56,195 nucleotides of DNA, taken from positions 1 to 56,195 of the forward strand of contig CASZWJ010000011.1 of assembly GCA_949493535.1 (NCBI GenBank). The letters are read 5' to 3'. Position 1 is the first letter of the stretch, and each line of letters begins with the position of its first letter. The notes under the pieces are model-generated. The model worked only from the letters and a program-made list of their open reading frames with translations. It did not search any database and was not told the DNA's origin. This document shows positions 24,311 to 32,972 of the stretch, piece by piece. The position numbers and the translations under genes are program-made. The stretch comes from an uncultured Alphaproteobacteria bacterium (GTDB lineage: Bacteria > Pseudomonadota > Alphaproteobacteria > RF32 > CAG-239).

Positions 24311-26349
24311 TTGGAAATCCAGTATATCAGGTTAAAGACGAATGAGGTTATCATTGTTAACACGGCTAAAATGCCGGCAAATTTCAGGGCTAATTCCTGA
24401 GCTTCTTCATCCAGCTTATAGCCGCCGTTGACCAGTCTGTTTTTTTCGCCCAAAAGCACGGCGACTTCTTTTTCGGCGGCGCGGAATTGTTCCTTATCTT
24501 TTTGTTTGGTTTCTGCATTTTCCAGAACTTTGCAAATTTCTATCAGTTTACCATCTTTTGAGACTTTCAACAGTTCACGTTCAAGGGCTTTTTGCAGTTT
24601 TAAATTGTGATAGCTTTTTATAATAGGTTTAGATGAGGCTGCAAGCCATTTCCCAAGATTTATCAGTTGAACCGGCCCGTATTTATTCTGCATATCTGTA
24701 TAAAGGCGCAAAATAGCAGAGGTTTGGATTCCTTCTTTTTTGGAATTTAAATCAAGTAATATACCATCTATTTTTTTGCCGAGTTTGCAACGGAGAAAGG
24801 CGATAATGTTTTTATCGTAAGGCAGAACCTGACCTTTCAAATTGGAATAATTATTGTCCAAAGCCTTTAGTATTCTGGGGGCGGTATTGACATATTCATC
24901 GTTAATCAACGGGCTGATACATGGCAGGTCGTCATCAAAATCATACATAATACGGTCCAACCCGTAGCCGATGTCTTTGCGCATGATGTAATTTTTAAAC
25001 TCAGAGGCATTAGCCGGCGAACGCAGATTTTCCTGTTCAAGATACCACATTTTGATGATGTCTGTTCCGAACAAATCATAAAAATCATTAATGTCCAGTT
25101 GGTTTTTCAGGCTGTAAAATATAGCTTTGGGCGCGCCATCTGGAAAAACGGAAAGCCCTTTGAGGCGTATCGGTGCAGCGTGGTCAATCAGAATGCAGAT
25201 TTTGGCGATGAGAATATCATGGCTTTCGTTTTCGTCGTTTTGGGCAATCAGTTTTTCAACTTCTGCATAAATTTTATCATTTTCAAGGCCGTTTTTAATC
25301 CATTCGAGCAGTTTTCCCGATTTTATCAAATCCCAGCTTTCATCAGGATACATATATAGCGAATAAGCTACTTCTTGCGCCGTGTTGCATTTTTCTCCGT
25401 TGATTGTCAGGATGCGTTTGGGTTTTTCACTGATGATTTGCGAGGCAAAGCTGTTTACTTTTCCTTCCATATAATTGTATGTCTGGATAAAATTCCAGCG
25501 GGAAGCCGCATCATCAGAGGTCAATCCTTTTAATATATTTACAAAATTATTGGGAATCTTTTCGTCTTGCGTCAGGGCTGCGTAAGTGCCTTTTTTCATT
25601 TTCAAGCGGATAATTTCCGGTACGGATAAATCGCTGAGCGGTTCTTTGCCCTGTAACAGGCTGATGCATGTCGTGCCTATTGCATAGATATCATTTTTTT
25701 CGCTGCCGTTGCCGCGTCCGGCCGGTATTGCCATCAGGCTTTCAATCGTTTCATGAACCGGCGGCTGGTAAAAAGCCGGAAAACCGGCTATGCAGTCGCC
25801 GACCATAACTTCCGAATGCTCTTTGTTTTTGAAAAAAATATTGTCGGGACGGATTGCCCTGTGGGTGATTCCATATCCTTTCAAGGCTTCTGCCGCAGAA
25901 ATCAGCCCAATAATAACGGTTTTGAATTTGCTTTGGTTTGATTTGTAATTGACTTCTTCCAGAGCGTCGACCACTTTTCCGCCTTGGGGCGTGGCATAAA
26001 TCAGGGCTACTGCGCGATTGTTTTTTTGGGGATTGTTGACAATTCCGTATTCAATCAATTTCATGATGTTCGGGTGGTCAATTGATTTCATGTAAGCGAG
26101 CAGGGAGCTGCGCGGAGCTGTTTCGTTGCCGCAGACAAGAGCGAAAAGATCGCGGCGGGGATCAATACGGTCATTGACTTTATATGCTTCGCCGCCGTTG
26201 CAATTCAGCCATTTGAGCGGTGTTTCGAAATTGATTTCGAAGCGTTCTTTGACCAAAAATGTCTGTTTACCGGATTTGTTCTGGTTTTCTTCTGTATTTT
26301 TGCCCGGTACGGATATATTCGCATCCTGCGGTTTTTCTAAGTCTGCCAT
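24307..26349 (-). CDS. membrane-anchored Ser/Thr pseudokinase-like protein
   Basis: 680-aa protein. Residues 35-310 follow a Hanks-type kinase fold: a C-lobe catalytic loop HRAIRPDNIFF (near 166), a GDC in place of DFG (near 182) and the downstream NDIYAIGTTCISLLQGKEPL typical of subdomain IX. The catalytic HRD Asp is Ala, and no VAIK Lys is evident (ALVCGNE at the expected strand), so phosphotransfer is unlikely. About 320-640 is a helical region of unknown type; one membrane helix (about 655-676) ends the protein. It may bind ATP or a partner as a scaffold. A coupled small membrane protein follows. Confidence 0.75.
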   Translation of the reverse strand: MADLEKPQDANISVPGKNTEENQNKSGKQTFLVKERFEINFETPLKWLNCNGGEAYKVNDRIDPRRDLFALVCGNETAPRSSLLAYMKSIDHPNIMKLIEYGIVNNPQKNNRAVALIYATPQGGKVVDALEEVNYKSNQSKFKTVIIGLISAAEALKGYGITHRAIRPDNIFFKNKEHSEVMVGDCIAGFPAFYQPPVHETIESLMAIPAGRGNGSEKNDIYAIGTTCISLLQGKEPLSDLSVPEIIRLKMKKGTYAALTQDEKIPNNFVNILKGLTSDDAASRWNFIQTYNYMEGKVNSFASQIISEKPKRILTINGEKCNTAQEVAYSLYMYPDESWDLIKSGKLLEWIKNGLENDKIYAEVEKLIAQNDENESHDILIAKICILIDHAAPIRLKGLSVFPDGAPKAIFYSLKNQLDINDFYDLFGTDIIKMWYLEQENLRSPANASEFKNYIMRKDIGYGLDRIMYDFDDDLPCISPLINDEYVNTAPRILKALDNNYSNLKGQVLPYDKNIIAFLRCKLGKKIDGILLDLNSKKEGIQTSAILRLYTDMQNKYGPVQLINLGKWLAASSKPIIKSYHNLKLQKALERELLKVSKDGKLIEICKVLENAETKQKDKEQFRAAEKEVAVLLGEKNRLVNGGYKLDEEAQELALKFAGILAVLTMITSFVFNLIYWISK

Positions 26350-26422
26350 ATTAAAATTCTCTTTAAAATCTTTGCTATCATGGCTTATGATATTATATAT
26401 GTGTTAATAAAGAACAAATAAA

Positions 26423-26451
26423 TTGTTAATTGTCTTTTTAAAAGGTAATAT
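26423..26451 (+). promoter_or_regulatory. sigma-70 type promoter of the PAS-GGDEF gene
   Basis: TTGTTA (26423-26428), 17-base spacer, TAATAT (26446-26451), start codon 38 bases downstream. Confidence 0.55.
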
Positions 26452-26488
26452 TTATCTTAGTTTAAAATGTTAAAAACGACGGAATATT

Positions 26489-27586
26489 ATGGCAGATGAA
26501 ATAAAAGGCATTAATTTTGATGTCGGCAATCTTGCTTATCTAGAGCAGGTTGATGATGTTTCTATGCCAATTCCTGAGATTGACGCGATTAAGGAAGCTG
26601 CGGCAAGAGGGATTGATTTAAGCGCCCTTGAAGCTTTGGACGAAATGCCGGCAGTTCAGGCACGGAAAATAACGGAAGGCGTGCCGCTGATTGTTAATCA
26701 AAATGCCCCTGACGCTGATAGCCTTAAAAATGAATGGGGAGCCTTTTCTTTGGCTATGGGCGATGCCGTGCCAAAGATTTTTGAGTTGTCAGACCGTCCG
26801 TTTTTTATTATCCGCGATGATAAAATTGCTTATATCAATAAGACAGCAATGGCAATTTTGGAAATTTCGAATGCCGCGGATGTTATCGGTATGAGTTTTT
26901 GGCAGTTTGTCGTTAAAGAAGATTGGAATTTGCTTTCTCAAAATATCGGAGCGATGCTGACGGATGGCATGATTGTTTCAGCCCGTTTGCGGACGGTGAA
27001 AGAGCGGATTTATAAAATAAGCCTGCAGGCAATGTATTTGGACGATGAACAGCATTTTACCTTTGTTTTGGTCGGAGACCGCAAAATAAAATATAATCCC
27101 GGCGCCGGTTTATACGATGCGGTAACCGGACTTCCTAACTTTTATTTGTTTGAAGACCGGGTACAGATTGCAGTTAATAATGAAAAATATAAGGATGTTC
27201 GCCAACGTAAGAATATGTTGGCGGTATTGGGCGTTTCAATTGATAATATGAATGAGCTTAAAGAAGTCAATATGGTTGATTTTGTTTTGAAAAAACTGGC
27301 TTCCAAGCTTGTGTTCCGTTTAAAGAAAAGCTATACGGTCGCCCGCGGATTGAAGTATCAATTCTGGATTTTGCTCAATGATTTTAACAATGAGCATGAT
27401 TTGAAAGTGGAAATTGAGAAAATCAAAGCTATATTTGATGAGCCGGTAGCCGGAAATTATATGGATTATAATATCTCTACCAGCTTGGGGTATAGCGTTT
27501 ATCCTACAACAGCCCAGACTTCAAACAAGCTGATTGAAATGGCGATAGACGCCATTAAAACGGCAATGTGTTACAAACAAAATTAA
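26489..27586 (+). CDS. PAS domain protein with degenerate GGDEF domain
   Basis: 365-aa cytoplasmic protein. A PAS domain (about residues 95-200: FFIIRDDKIAYINKTAM, IGMSFWQFV) is followed by a GGDEF-type domain opening with DAVTGLPNFYLFEDR, the standard D-x-L-T-G-L-P-N-R signature. At the active site, where GG[DE]EF should follow LAR, the sequence is ARGLKYQFWILL, so the metal- and GTP-binding residues are lost. It cannot be expected to make c-di-GMP. It may bind GTP or c-di-GMP as a receptor, or relay PAS signals by dimerisation. It is divergent from the pseudokinase gene. Confidence 0.75.
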   Translation: MADEIKGINFDVGNLAYLEQVDDVSMPIPEIDAIKEAAARGIDLSALEALDEMPAVQARKITEGVPLIVNQNAPDADSLKNEWGAFSLAMGDAVPKIFELSDRPFFIIRDDKIAYINKTAMAILEISNAADVIGMSFWQFVVKEDWNLLSQNIGAMLTDGMIVSARLRTVKERIYKISLQAMYLDDEQHFTFVLVGDRKIKYNPGAGLYDAVTGLPNFYLFEDRVQIAVNNEKYKDVRQRKNMLAVLGVSIDNMNELKEVNMVDFVLKKLASKLVFRLKKSYTVARGLKYQFWILLNDFNNEHDLKVEIEKIKAIFDEPVAGNYMDYNISTSLGYSVYPTTAQTSNKLIEMAIDAIKTAMCYKQN

Positions 27587-28326
27587 ACTTCGTCAAAACC
27601 GCTTCCCGACCGCAGTATTTTTTGAGCTTGTCCGGTATAGCTTCCGTCTGCTTCGTGAATGATAAAAGGCGGCAAGACTGCCGTGGCCGTATGGTTGTCT
27701 TTTTGGGCGCGGATTATTACCCTTTTAGCTTTTTGTCCGGTTTTGGAGTAAAGCGGGATGATTTCAATATGTCCGAGTTTGCCGTGAATGTCCGATAAAA
27801 TTTCGTTGACAGCCTCAGCACGGTTAACAATATAAAACCAGCCTTTGGGTTTTATCATTTTAATGCAGAAATCAATCCAGCCTTTCAGCGAAAAGCCGTT
27901 ATGGTTATGGGCGGTTGCTTTGCCGGCATTAGGGGAAGGCATGTCTTTTTCGGCATAAGGCGGGTTGGTAATCACATGGGTAAAAGAGCAATTTTCTATT
28001 TCTTTGGGTTTGTTGCGGATGTCGCAATTGATGTAATGCAGGAAACCGTCAAAGCCGTTTGCTTCGGCACTTTTATTGGAAAGCTCTGCCAGTTCGGGTT
28101 GGATTTCAAGTCCGGTAATTTGTGGCTGAATGCTATAAAAGCGGGAGGCCAGACATAATGAGACTGCGCCCGTTCCGGAACCGACATCTAAAATAGTGTC
28201 GCCGTCTTTGACTTTTGAAACCGCGGAAGACAGCATGACGGCGTCCGTTGACGCTCGGTAGCCGTTTATCGGTTGAAAAATCTGAACTTGCTTGTCTAAC
28301 AGATAATCTTTGGTATACTCGTTCAT
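27583..28326 (-). CDS. tRNA1(Val) m6A37 methyltransferase-like protein (TrmN6/YfiC family)
   Basis: 247-aa Rossmann methyltransferase: AdoMet loop ILDVGSGTGAVSLCLA (about residues 43-58) and the N6-adenine motif NPPY (about 117-120). The N-terminal LDKQVQIFQPINGYRASTDAVML is the signature of the YfiC/TrmN6 group, which methylates A37 of tRNA-Val. RNA substrate is inferred from family membership. The 3' end overlaps that of the convergent PAS-GGDEF gene by four bases. Confidence 0.75.
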   Translation of the reverse strand: MNEYTKDYLLDKQVQIFQPINGYRASTDAVMLSSAVSKVKDGDTILDVGSGTGAVSLCLASRFYSIQPQITGLEIQPELAELSNKSAEANGFDGFLHYINCDIRNKPKEIENCSFTHVITNPPYAEKDMPSPNAGKATAHNHNGFSLKGWIDFCIKMIKPKGWFYIVNRAEAVNEILSDIHGKLGHIEIIPLYSKTGQKAKRVIIRAQKDNHTATAVLPPFIIHEADGSYTGQAQKILRSGSGFDEV

Positions 28327-28411
28327 AATGTCATCTTTCTTGAGGGCTTTGCTATAAATTTTTCATGCTTGACCAAACTTGACATTGTATATTAATGAGG
28401 AATGAAAAAAA

Positions 28412-29251
28412 ATGCCAGACAATATTTTAAGTCTGAAAGATAAATTTGATGTTTTTATTTTAGACATCTATGGGGTTATCTGGAACGGTAAGGCGCCGAT
28501 TAAAGGTATGCCCGAAACAATGATTGCGCTGAGACAGGCCGGCAAAAAAGTTATTTTGCTTTCGAATGCCCCTCAGCGGCAGCCTGATGCTGAAGACAGC
28601 AATGCCAAACGCGGATTTATAAAAGGCGTGCATTATGATAAGGTTGTTACTTCCGGTGATTTGGCTTATGAAGCTTTTTCCGAAGACAGGCGCAAATTAA
28701 AGTTTTATCAATTCGGCCGACGGACAGACGAGCTTTTTGCCGACAGCCCTTATATTGAAGTCAAACATCCCGAAGAGGCAGATTTTGTTTATATCGGCGT
28801 GCCGCAGATATTTGAAGACGGCATTTGGAAAGACCTTTTAACGCTTAAACCTTTTGAAGCGGAATTGAAAAAGCTCTTTAGGCTCGGTTTGCCGCTGATT
28901 TGTGCAAATCCTGATTTAAAAGCTCATGAAAAGCAATATGATGAGGCTGTTATCCGTCAGGGAAGCGTTGCCGGTTTTTATGAAGGTCTTGGCGGCGATG
29001 TCGAATATTTTGGCAAGCCGTATCCGCAGATTTTTGATTTCGCGCTGCAAGATGTTTATGTTTCCGACGAGCGGATTTTAATGGTAGGCGATACATTGGA
29101 GACGGATATTCTCGGCGGTAACAGTTACGGTATTAAAACGGCTTTGGCGATGACAGGCATTGCCAAAGATAATATGGAAGCGGAAGGATTTTCTTCAATG
29201 GAAGAATATTGTCAGGAAGTGCAAATAATCCCCGATTATATTATAGCCTGA
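28412..29251 (+). CDS. HAD superfamily hydrolase, subfamily IIA (TIGR01459-like)
   Basis: 279-aa phosphatase-like protein. HAD motif I is DIYGVIWNG (about residues 18-26), motif II is in VILLSNAPQ, and motif IV is GDTLETDILGG near the C-terminus. The large cap between motifs II and III puts it in subfamily IIA with NagD and p-nitrophenyl phosphatases. The first motif reads DxYGV, typical of the alphaproteobacterial TIGR01459 group. Substrate unknown. The gene stands alone between two minus-strand genes. Confidence 0.8.
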   Translation: MPDNILSLKDKFDVFILDIYGVIWNGKAPIKGMPETMIALRQAGKKVILLSNAPQRQPDAEDSNAKRGFIKGVHYDKVVTSGDLAYEAFSEDRRKLKFYQFGRRTDELFADSPYIEVKHPEEADFVYIGVPQIFEDGIWKDLLTLKPFEAELKKLFRLGLPLICANPDLKAHEKQYDEAVIRQGSVAGFYEGLGGDVEYFGKPYPQIFDFALQDVYVSDERILMVGDTLETDILGGNSYGIKTALAMTGIAKDNMEAEGFSSMEEYCQEVQIIPDYIIA

Positions 29252-29256
29252 TTTTG

Positions 29257-30204
29257 CTATTCCAGATAAGAAGCGCGGCGGATACGGTCGTTAATAGCCA
29301 AGCCCAAATCATTTTCGGGTATCGGCGAAACGGCGATGCCTTGAAAATTATTTTGCTGGTCGGCAAAGCGCAGATAAGCAAACAGGTTGGCCGCCGCTTC
29401 GCGCAAATCTCCGTTCGGGCTTAAATTCAAGTGGGCATTCGGAACATTGCCGAAACCGATATAAAATTCGTTGTCTTTCGGTTCTGTTACGTTTATTCGC
29501 AATGTATGCGACGGGGCATAATGCTTGAGCAATTGTCCCGGCGCGCTCGGTTTATTGGGGTCTCCGTGAGAAATGGCCACTTTTTCGCCTGTATAAGTTT
29601 CCAATTCTTCTTTGCTTAAACCGCCGGCACGCAGCATAACGATTTCTGTGGTGGTTAAATCAATAATTGTTGTTTCAACGCCGATTTGGCAGCGTCCGCC
29701 GTCTAAAATCATATCAACTTTTTCACCTAAGCTGTTGAGTACATGGTGGGCCGTTGTCGGAGAAATTGATTTAAATTTATTGGCGGAAGGAGCGGCAATC
29801 GGCGTGCCTGATTTTTTTATCAGTTCCAAAGCGACGGGGGAGTTCGGCATACGGACGGCAATTTTCGGCAGTCCGGAACAAACCAAATCAAGCGCGTGGT
29901 TTTTATCTTTGCGGTTTAAGACAAAAGTCAGCGGTCCGGGCCAGAAATGGCGCGCCAAATCCATAACGCGGCTGTCTGTTTCGGCGTATTCCGGCAGAAA
30001 ATCAATTTCGGCAATGTGAGAAATCAGCGGATCAAAGCTCGGGCGCCCTTTGGCGGCAAAAATGCCTGCAACGGCCGCCGGATTATAAACATCAGCGCCT
30101 AATCCGTAAACGGTATCGGTCGGAAAAGCGACTAATCCGCCGTTTTGGATTGTTTGCGCCGCTTTGGATATGTTTTCCGGAGTGGCTTCGAAAATGTTGT
30201 GCAT
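29257..30204 (-). CDS. L-threonylcarbamoyladenylate synthase (Sua5/TsaC)
   Basis: 315-aa enzyme that makes threonylcarbamoyl-AMP from threonine, bicarbonate and ATP, the first step of the t6A37 modification of ANN-decoding tRNAs. The YrdC domain is clear: FPTDTVYGLGAD (about residues 28-39), KGRPSFDPL, PGPLTFVL and APSANKFKSISPT. The extra C-terminal 110 residues are the Sua5 domain, distinguishing it from the short TsaC of E. coli. It is divergently placed to the plus-strand gene at 30305. Confidence 0.92.
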   Translation of the reverse strand: MHNIFEATPENISKAAQTIQNGGLVAFPTDTVYGLGADVYNPAAVAGIFAAKGRPSFDPLISHIAEIDFLPEYAETDSRVMDLARHFWPGPLTFVLNRKDKNHALDLVCSGLPKIAVRMPNSPVALELIKKSGTPIAAPSANKFKSISPTTAHHVLNSLGEKVDMILDGGRCQIGVETTIIDLTTTEIVMLRAGGLSKEELETYTGEKVAISHGDPNKPSAPGQLLKHYAPSHTLRINVTEPKDNEFYIGFGNVPNAHLNLSPNGDLREAAANLFAYLRFADQQNNFQGIAVSPIPENDLGLAINDRIRRASYLE

Positions 30205-30258
30205 CGCTGGTTTCTTTCATTGTTAAGTTTTTTGTTTTTTTTAACACAAATTGTCGAA

Positions 30259-30286
30259 TTGACAAGTTTTTTTAATCTATTTTTAT
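30259..30286 (+). promoter_or_regulatory. putative promoter of the 30.3-32.1 kb operon
   Basis: Perfect TTGACA (30259-30264), 16-base spacer, TTTTAT (30281-30286). Short leader before the ATG at 30305. Confidence 0.5.
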
Positions 30287-30304
30287 GCTTTGGGAGATAT
30301 AGTT

Positions 30305-31000
30305 ATGCAGAATCATATGATGAGATTGCGAATGTTGGAAATTGTGTTTGACGAAAATGCCTGTTGTGAGTTTTTAGGACAGAAGTGTGAGGAGATTTTT
30401 CCGGTTTTTCCTGAAATTTCCGATTTTTCATCATATCGTAAACTTGCAAAACAAATTATTGATGATAATCCGAATCAGAGGGCTCTGGTTATTCATCCGG
30501 CAGACGAAGGCGAACAAATGAACTTGCTGGCTTTGGCCTTAAGTGTTGAAACCTATGCAGAGCAGACGAATTTGGAAGATGTGGTTTTCAAAGTCAGAGA
30601 CTGCCGCATGGCAATTGAAGCATACAGGCCTTTTATGGCGCTGGCAAATTCGCTCAGATATGCGCGCGATTTGCTGCGTTTGGATGCGGATGAACGGATT
30701 GCGGATATAAAACGCTTAGGGTATCTTGGTTTGAAGATTAAAGAAGATTATATCAATAATCGTCTTGAGCTTGATTGGGCCGGAACGGAACCGGTAAGGA
30801 ATTTAAGCGCTCGCGAAATAAATTCCGGTTTGGTTTTGGTCGGTTTGATGAAAAACTGGGCTATTTGTAAAGAAAAATTTGCTGTTCACGGGATTATCGG
30901 CGGCGAGGCGTCGGGATATGAAATTCCGGTACCGGCAGATGAAGATGAAATGATTGAAAAGATTATAGAATTAGCGAGGAACAATAACTATGGAAATTGA
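30305..31000 (+). CDS. conserved-looking protein of unknown function upstream of aminopeptidase
   Basis: 231-aa soluble, mostly helical protein. Family not recognised. Residues 75-85 (ALVIHPADEGE) look like a strand and loop; the rest alternates acidic and hydrophobic residues. GGGAG eight bases upstream selects this ATG over an in-frame TTG at 30290. The 3' end overlaps the M29 aminopeptidase start by 11 bases, so the two are translated together and may act together. Confidence 0.65.
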   Translation: MQNHMMRLRMLEIVFDENACCEFLGQKCEEIFPVFPEISDFSSYRKLAKQIIDDNPNQRALVIHPADEGEQMNLLALALSVETYAEQTNLEDVVFKVRDCRMAIEAYRPFMALANSLRYARDLLRLDADERIADIKRLGYLGLKIKEDYINNRLELDWAGTEPVRNLSAREINSGLVLVGLMKNWAICKEKFAVHGIIGGEASGYEIPVPADEDEMIEKIIELARNNNYGN

Positions 31001-32117
31001 TGCTAGATTGGTAAAAATGGCAGAACAGATTGTTAAGAAATCGTTGCGGCTGAAAAAGGGTGAAAAGGTTTTTATTGAGGGATTCAGCGATTCAGTCAAA
31101 GATTTGTTTAATGAAGTTATCCGTCAGGCGACCGAGGCAGGAGCCATTCCGTTTTGGTATTTCAACGATAACAATTTTATTAAAAGTTTTGTCGATGCAG
31201 CCAAAGAAAACCAGATGAAAGAGTTTGGCAGGTTTCATGCCGAGATTATGGCCAAATGCGATGCTTATGTCGGTATTCGCGGTTATGACGATATGTTTTT
31301 GCTTTCAGATATCAAAGAAAAGCAAATGAGTTTGTATCAGCACCATTATTATACGCCGGTGCATTTTGATATTCGCGTTCCCAAAACCAGATGGGTGGTT
31401 TTGCGTTATCCGAACAATACGATGTCTGCTTTATCGAGAATGTCTACGAAAGCTTTTGAAGATTTTTATTTTAATGCCTGTCTGGTTGATTATCAAAAAA
31501 TGGCGAAGGCTATGGCACCTTTGAAAAAGCTTATGGACAAGACAGACAAGGTTCGGATTGTGGCCCCGGGAACAGATTTGGAATTTTCGATTAAAGGGCT
31601 GAAATCCGTTATTTGCGACGGCGGCCTCAATCTTCCCGACGGCGAAGTTTATACGGCTCCGGTAAAAGATTCCGTTAACGGCGTTATTCAGTTTAATACC
31701 GATACGGTTTATGACGGGGAATATTTTTCAAATATCCGCCTTGAATTTAAGGGCGGCAAAATTATTAAAGGAACTTCCATGGCGAATAATGCCAGATTTC
31801 AGAAATTATTGGATACGGATGCCGGCAGCCGTTATATGGGTGAGTTTGCGCTGGGCGTTAATCCGTTTGTGACAAAACCGATGCTTGATATTTTGTTTGA
31901 CGAGAAAATTTCCGGTTCACTGCATATGGCTATCGGCAATTCTTATGAAGACGAAACGCATAACGGTAACCGTTCAGCCATTCACTGGGATTTGGTTTTA
32001 ATTCAGACGCCTGAGTGGGGCGGCGGCGAGATTTGGTTTGACGGCAAACTCATTCGTAAAGATGGGCGTTTCGTCTTAAAAGAGTTGGAAGGGCTTAATC
32101 CTGAAAACTTAAAATAA
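30990..32117 (+). CDS. M29 family aminopeptidase (AmpS/aminopeptidase T-like)
   Basis: 375-aa cytoplasmic metallo-exopeptidase of family M29. Metal ligands expected in the family are visible: Glu in LPDGEVYTAP (about residue 219), Glu in YMGEFALG (about 286), His in LHMAIGNSYEDE (about 316) and His/Asp in HWDLVL (about 335). M29 enzymes are broad-specificity aminopeptidases depending on Co or Zn. The last gene of a two-gene operon, followed by a strong terminator. Confidence 0.9.
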   Translation: MEIDARLVKMAEQIVKKSLRLKKGEKVFIEGFSDSVKDLFNEVIRQATEAGAIPFWYFNDNNFIKSFVDAAKENQMKEFGRFHAEIMAKCDAYVGIRGYDDMFLLSDIKEKQMSLYQHHYYTPVHFDIRVPKTRWVVLRYPNNTMSALSRMSTKAFEDFYFNACLVDYQKMAKAMAPLKKLMDKTDKVRIVAPGTDLEFSIKGLKSVICDGGLNLPDGEVYTAPVKDSVNGVIQFNTDTVYDGEYFSNIRLEFKGGKIIKGTSMANNARFQKLLDTDAGSRYMGEFALGVNPFVTKPMLDILFDEKISGSLHMAIGNSYEDETHNGNRSAIHWDLVLIQTPEWGGGEIWFDGKLIRKDGRFVLKELEGLNPENLK

Positions 32118-32131
32118 ATTTCAGAAACAAG

Positions 32132-32158
32132 AAAAGAGGCTCTTAATGAGCCTCTTTT
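32132..32158. terminator. bidirectional intrinsic terminator
   Basis: AAAAGAGGCTC / GAGCCTCTTTT, 11-bp perfect stem with TTAAT loop, flanked by A and T tracts. It serves the aminopeptidase gene and probably the convergent gene ending at 32168. Confidence 0.9.
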
Positions 32159-32167
32159 CTTTGGCCG

Positions 32168-32860
32168 TTAGTGTTTTTGGCTGCCGGAGATGATTTTGAA
32201 AGGCTTTAGTTTGTTGATGAACAGTCCGTTTTCATCATCTTCGCCAAGCTGCCATATTTGCTGTTCATATAAAAACTTATCTCCCGCGTCCATAAATTCC
32301 CAATTCAACAAATTAAAGTCAATGCTGTTTAGAATTGCCGCATCGCTGAGGAACATGGGAACAAGTAAGTTCTGATAGTCTTGATTATCAGGAAAGTTAA
32401 GATACCATATCGGAAAAAGGTATTCATGCCGTTTGCCTATTTTATATAATTTTGCGGCATAAATATCAACTTCGCCATATTCTTTGCACTGAGCATATCC
32501 GTATACGTTACTTTCCGTTGAAAAGCAACATACCTCTTTAATGACAAACATCAACTCGTCATCTTCAATAAATTGGAAGTATTTGCCTTTCCAAATGAAG
32601 AAACTGTCAATGGCAATTTCTTTAAAGTCGGTGACAGGTGCATCTGAGTTATCTTCGAAAGCTTTGAGCGGCAGAAGCGGACCTTTATCCGGTACGAGAA
32701 GCCAGCAAAGGCAATCTCCGTCATCTGTATGGGCAACGCCGAATTTTATTATTCCTAACAGGCCGTGTTCGGCAAAGGTTCCGATTGCTTCCAGCATTGA
32801 AGGTACGACACATTCGTTTCCGACCGGAATCAGGTACTCTTGTTTTGATAGCGGTTTCAT
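32168..32860 (-). CDS. unknown soluble protein
   Basis: 230-aa protein rich in Phe, Tyr, Cys and acidic residues, with no signal peptide or membrane helix and no motif I recognise. Predicted alternation of strands (LGIIKFGVAHTDDGD, CLCWLLVP, FFIWKGKYFQFI) suggests a compact alpha/beta fold. No good ribosome site precedes the ATG. It stands alone, with about 110 AT-rich bases between it and the next minus-strand gene; immunity-type or stress roles are possible but unsupported. Confidence 0.55.
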   Translation of the reverse strand: MKPLSKQEYLIPVGNECVVPSMLEAIGTFAEHGLLGIIKFGVAHTDDGDCLCWLLVPDKGPLLPLKAFEDNSDAPVTDFKEIAIDSFFIWKGKYFQFIEDDELMFVIKEVCCFSTESNVYGYAQCKEYGEVDIYAAKLYKIGKRHEYLFPIWYLNFPDNQDYQNLLVPMFLSDAAILNSIDFNLLNWEFMDAGDKFLYEQQIWQLGEDDENGLFINKLKPFKIISGSQKH

Positions 32861-32972
32861 AATTATAATTTTTTATGTTACATATTTTTAGAGATAATTA
32901 CTTGTTTTGTCTAAAAATGTTAGCATATGTTTTTTATTAATCAATAAAAATGATTCCGAAATTGTTTTTTTA

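Noticed and set aside
30290..30304. TTG start for the gene at 30305
   Set aside because: The GGGAG site lies eight bases before the ATG at 30305 and overlaps the TTG codon region.
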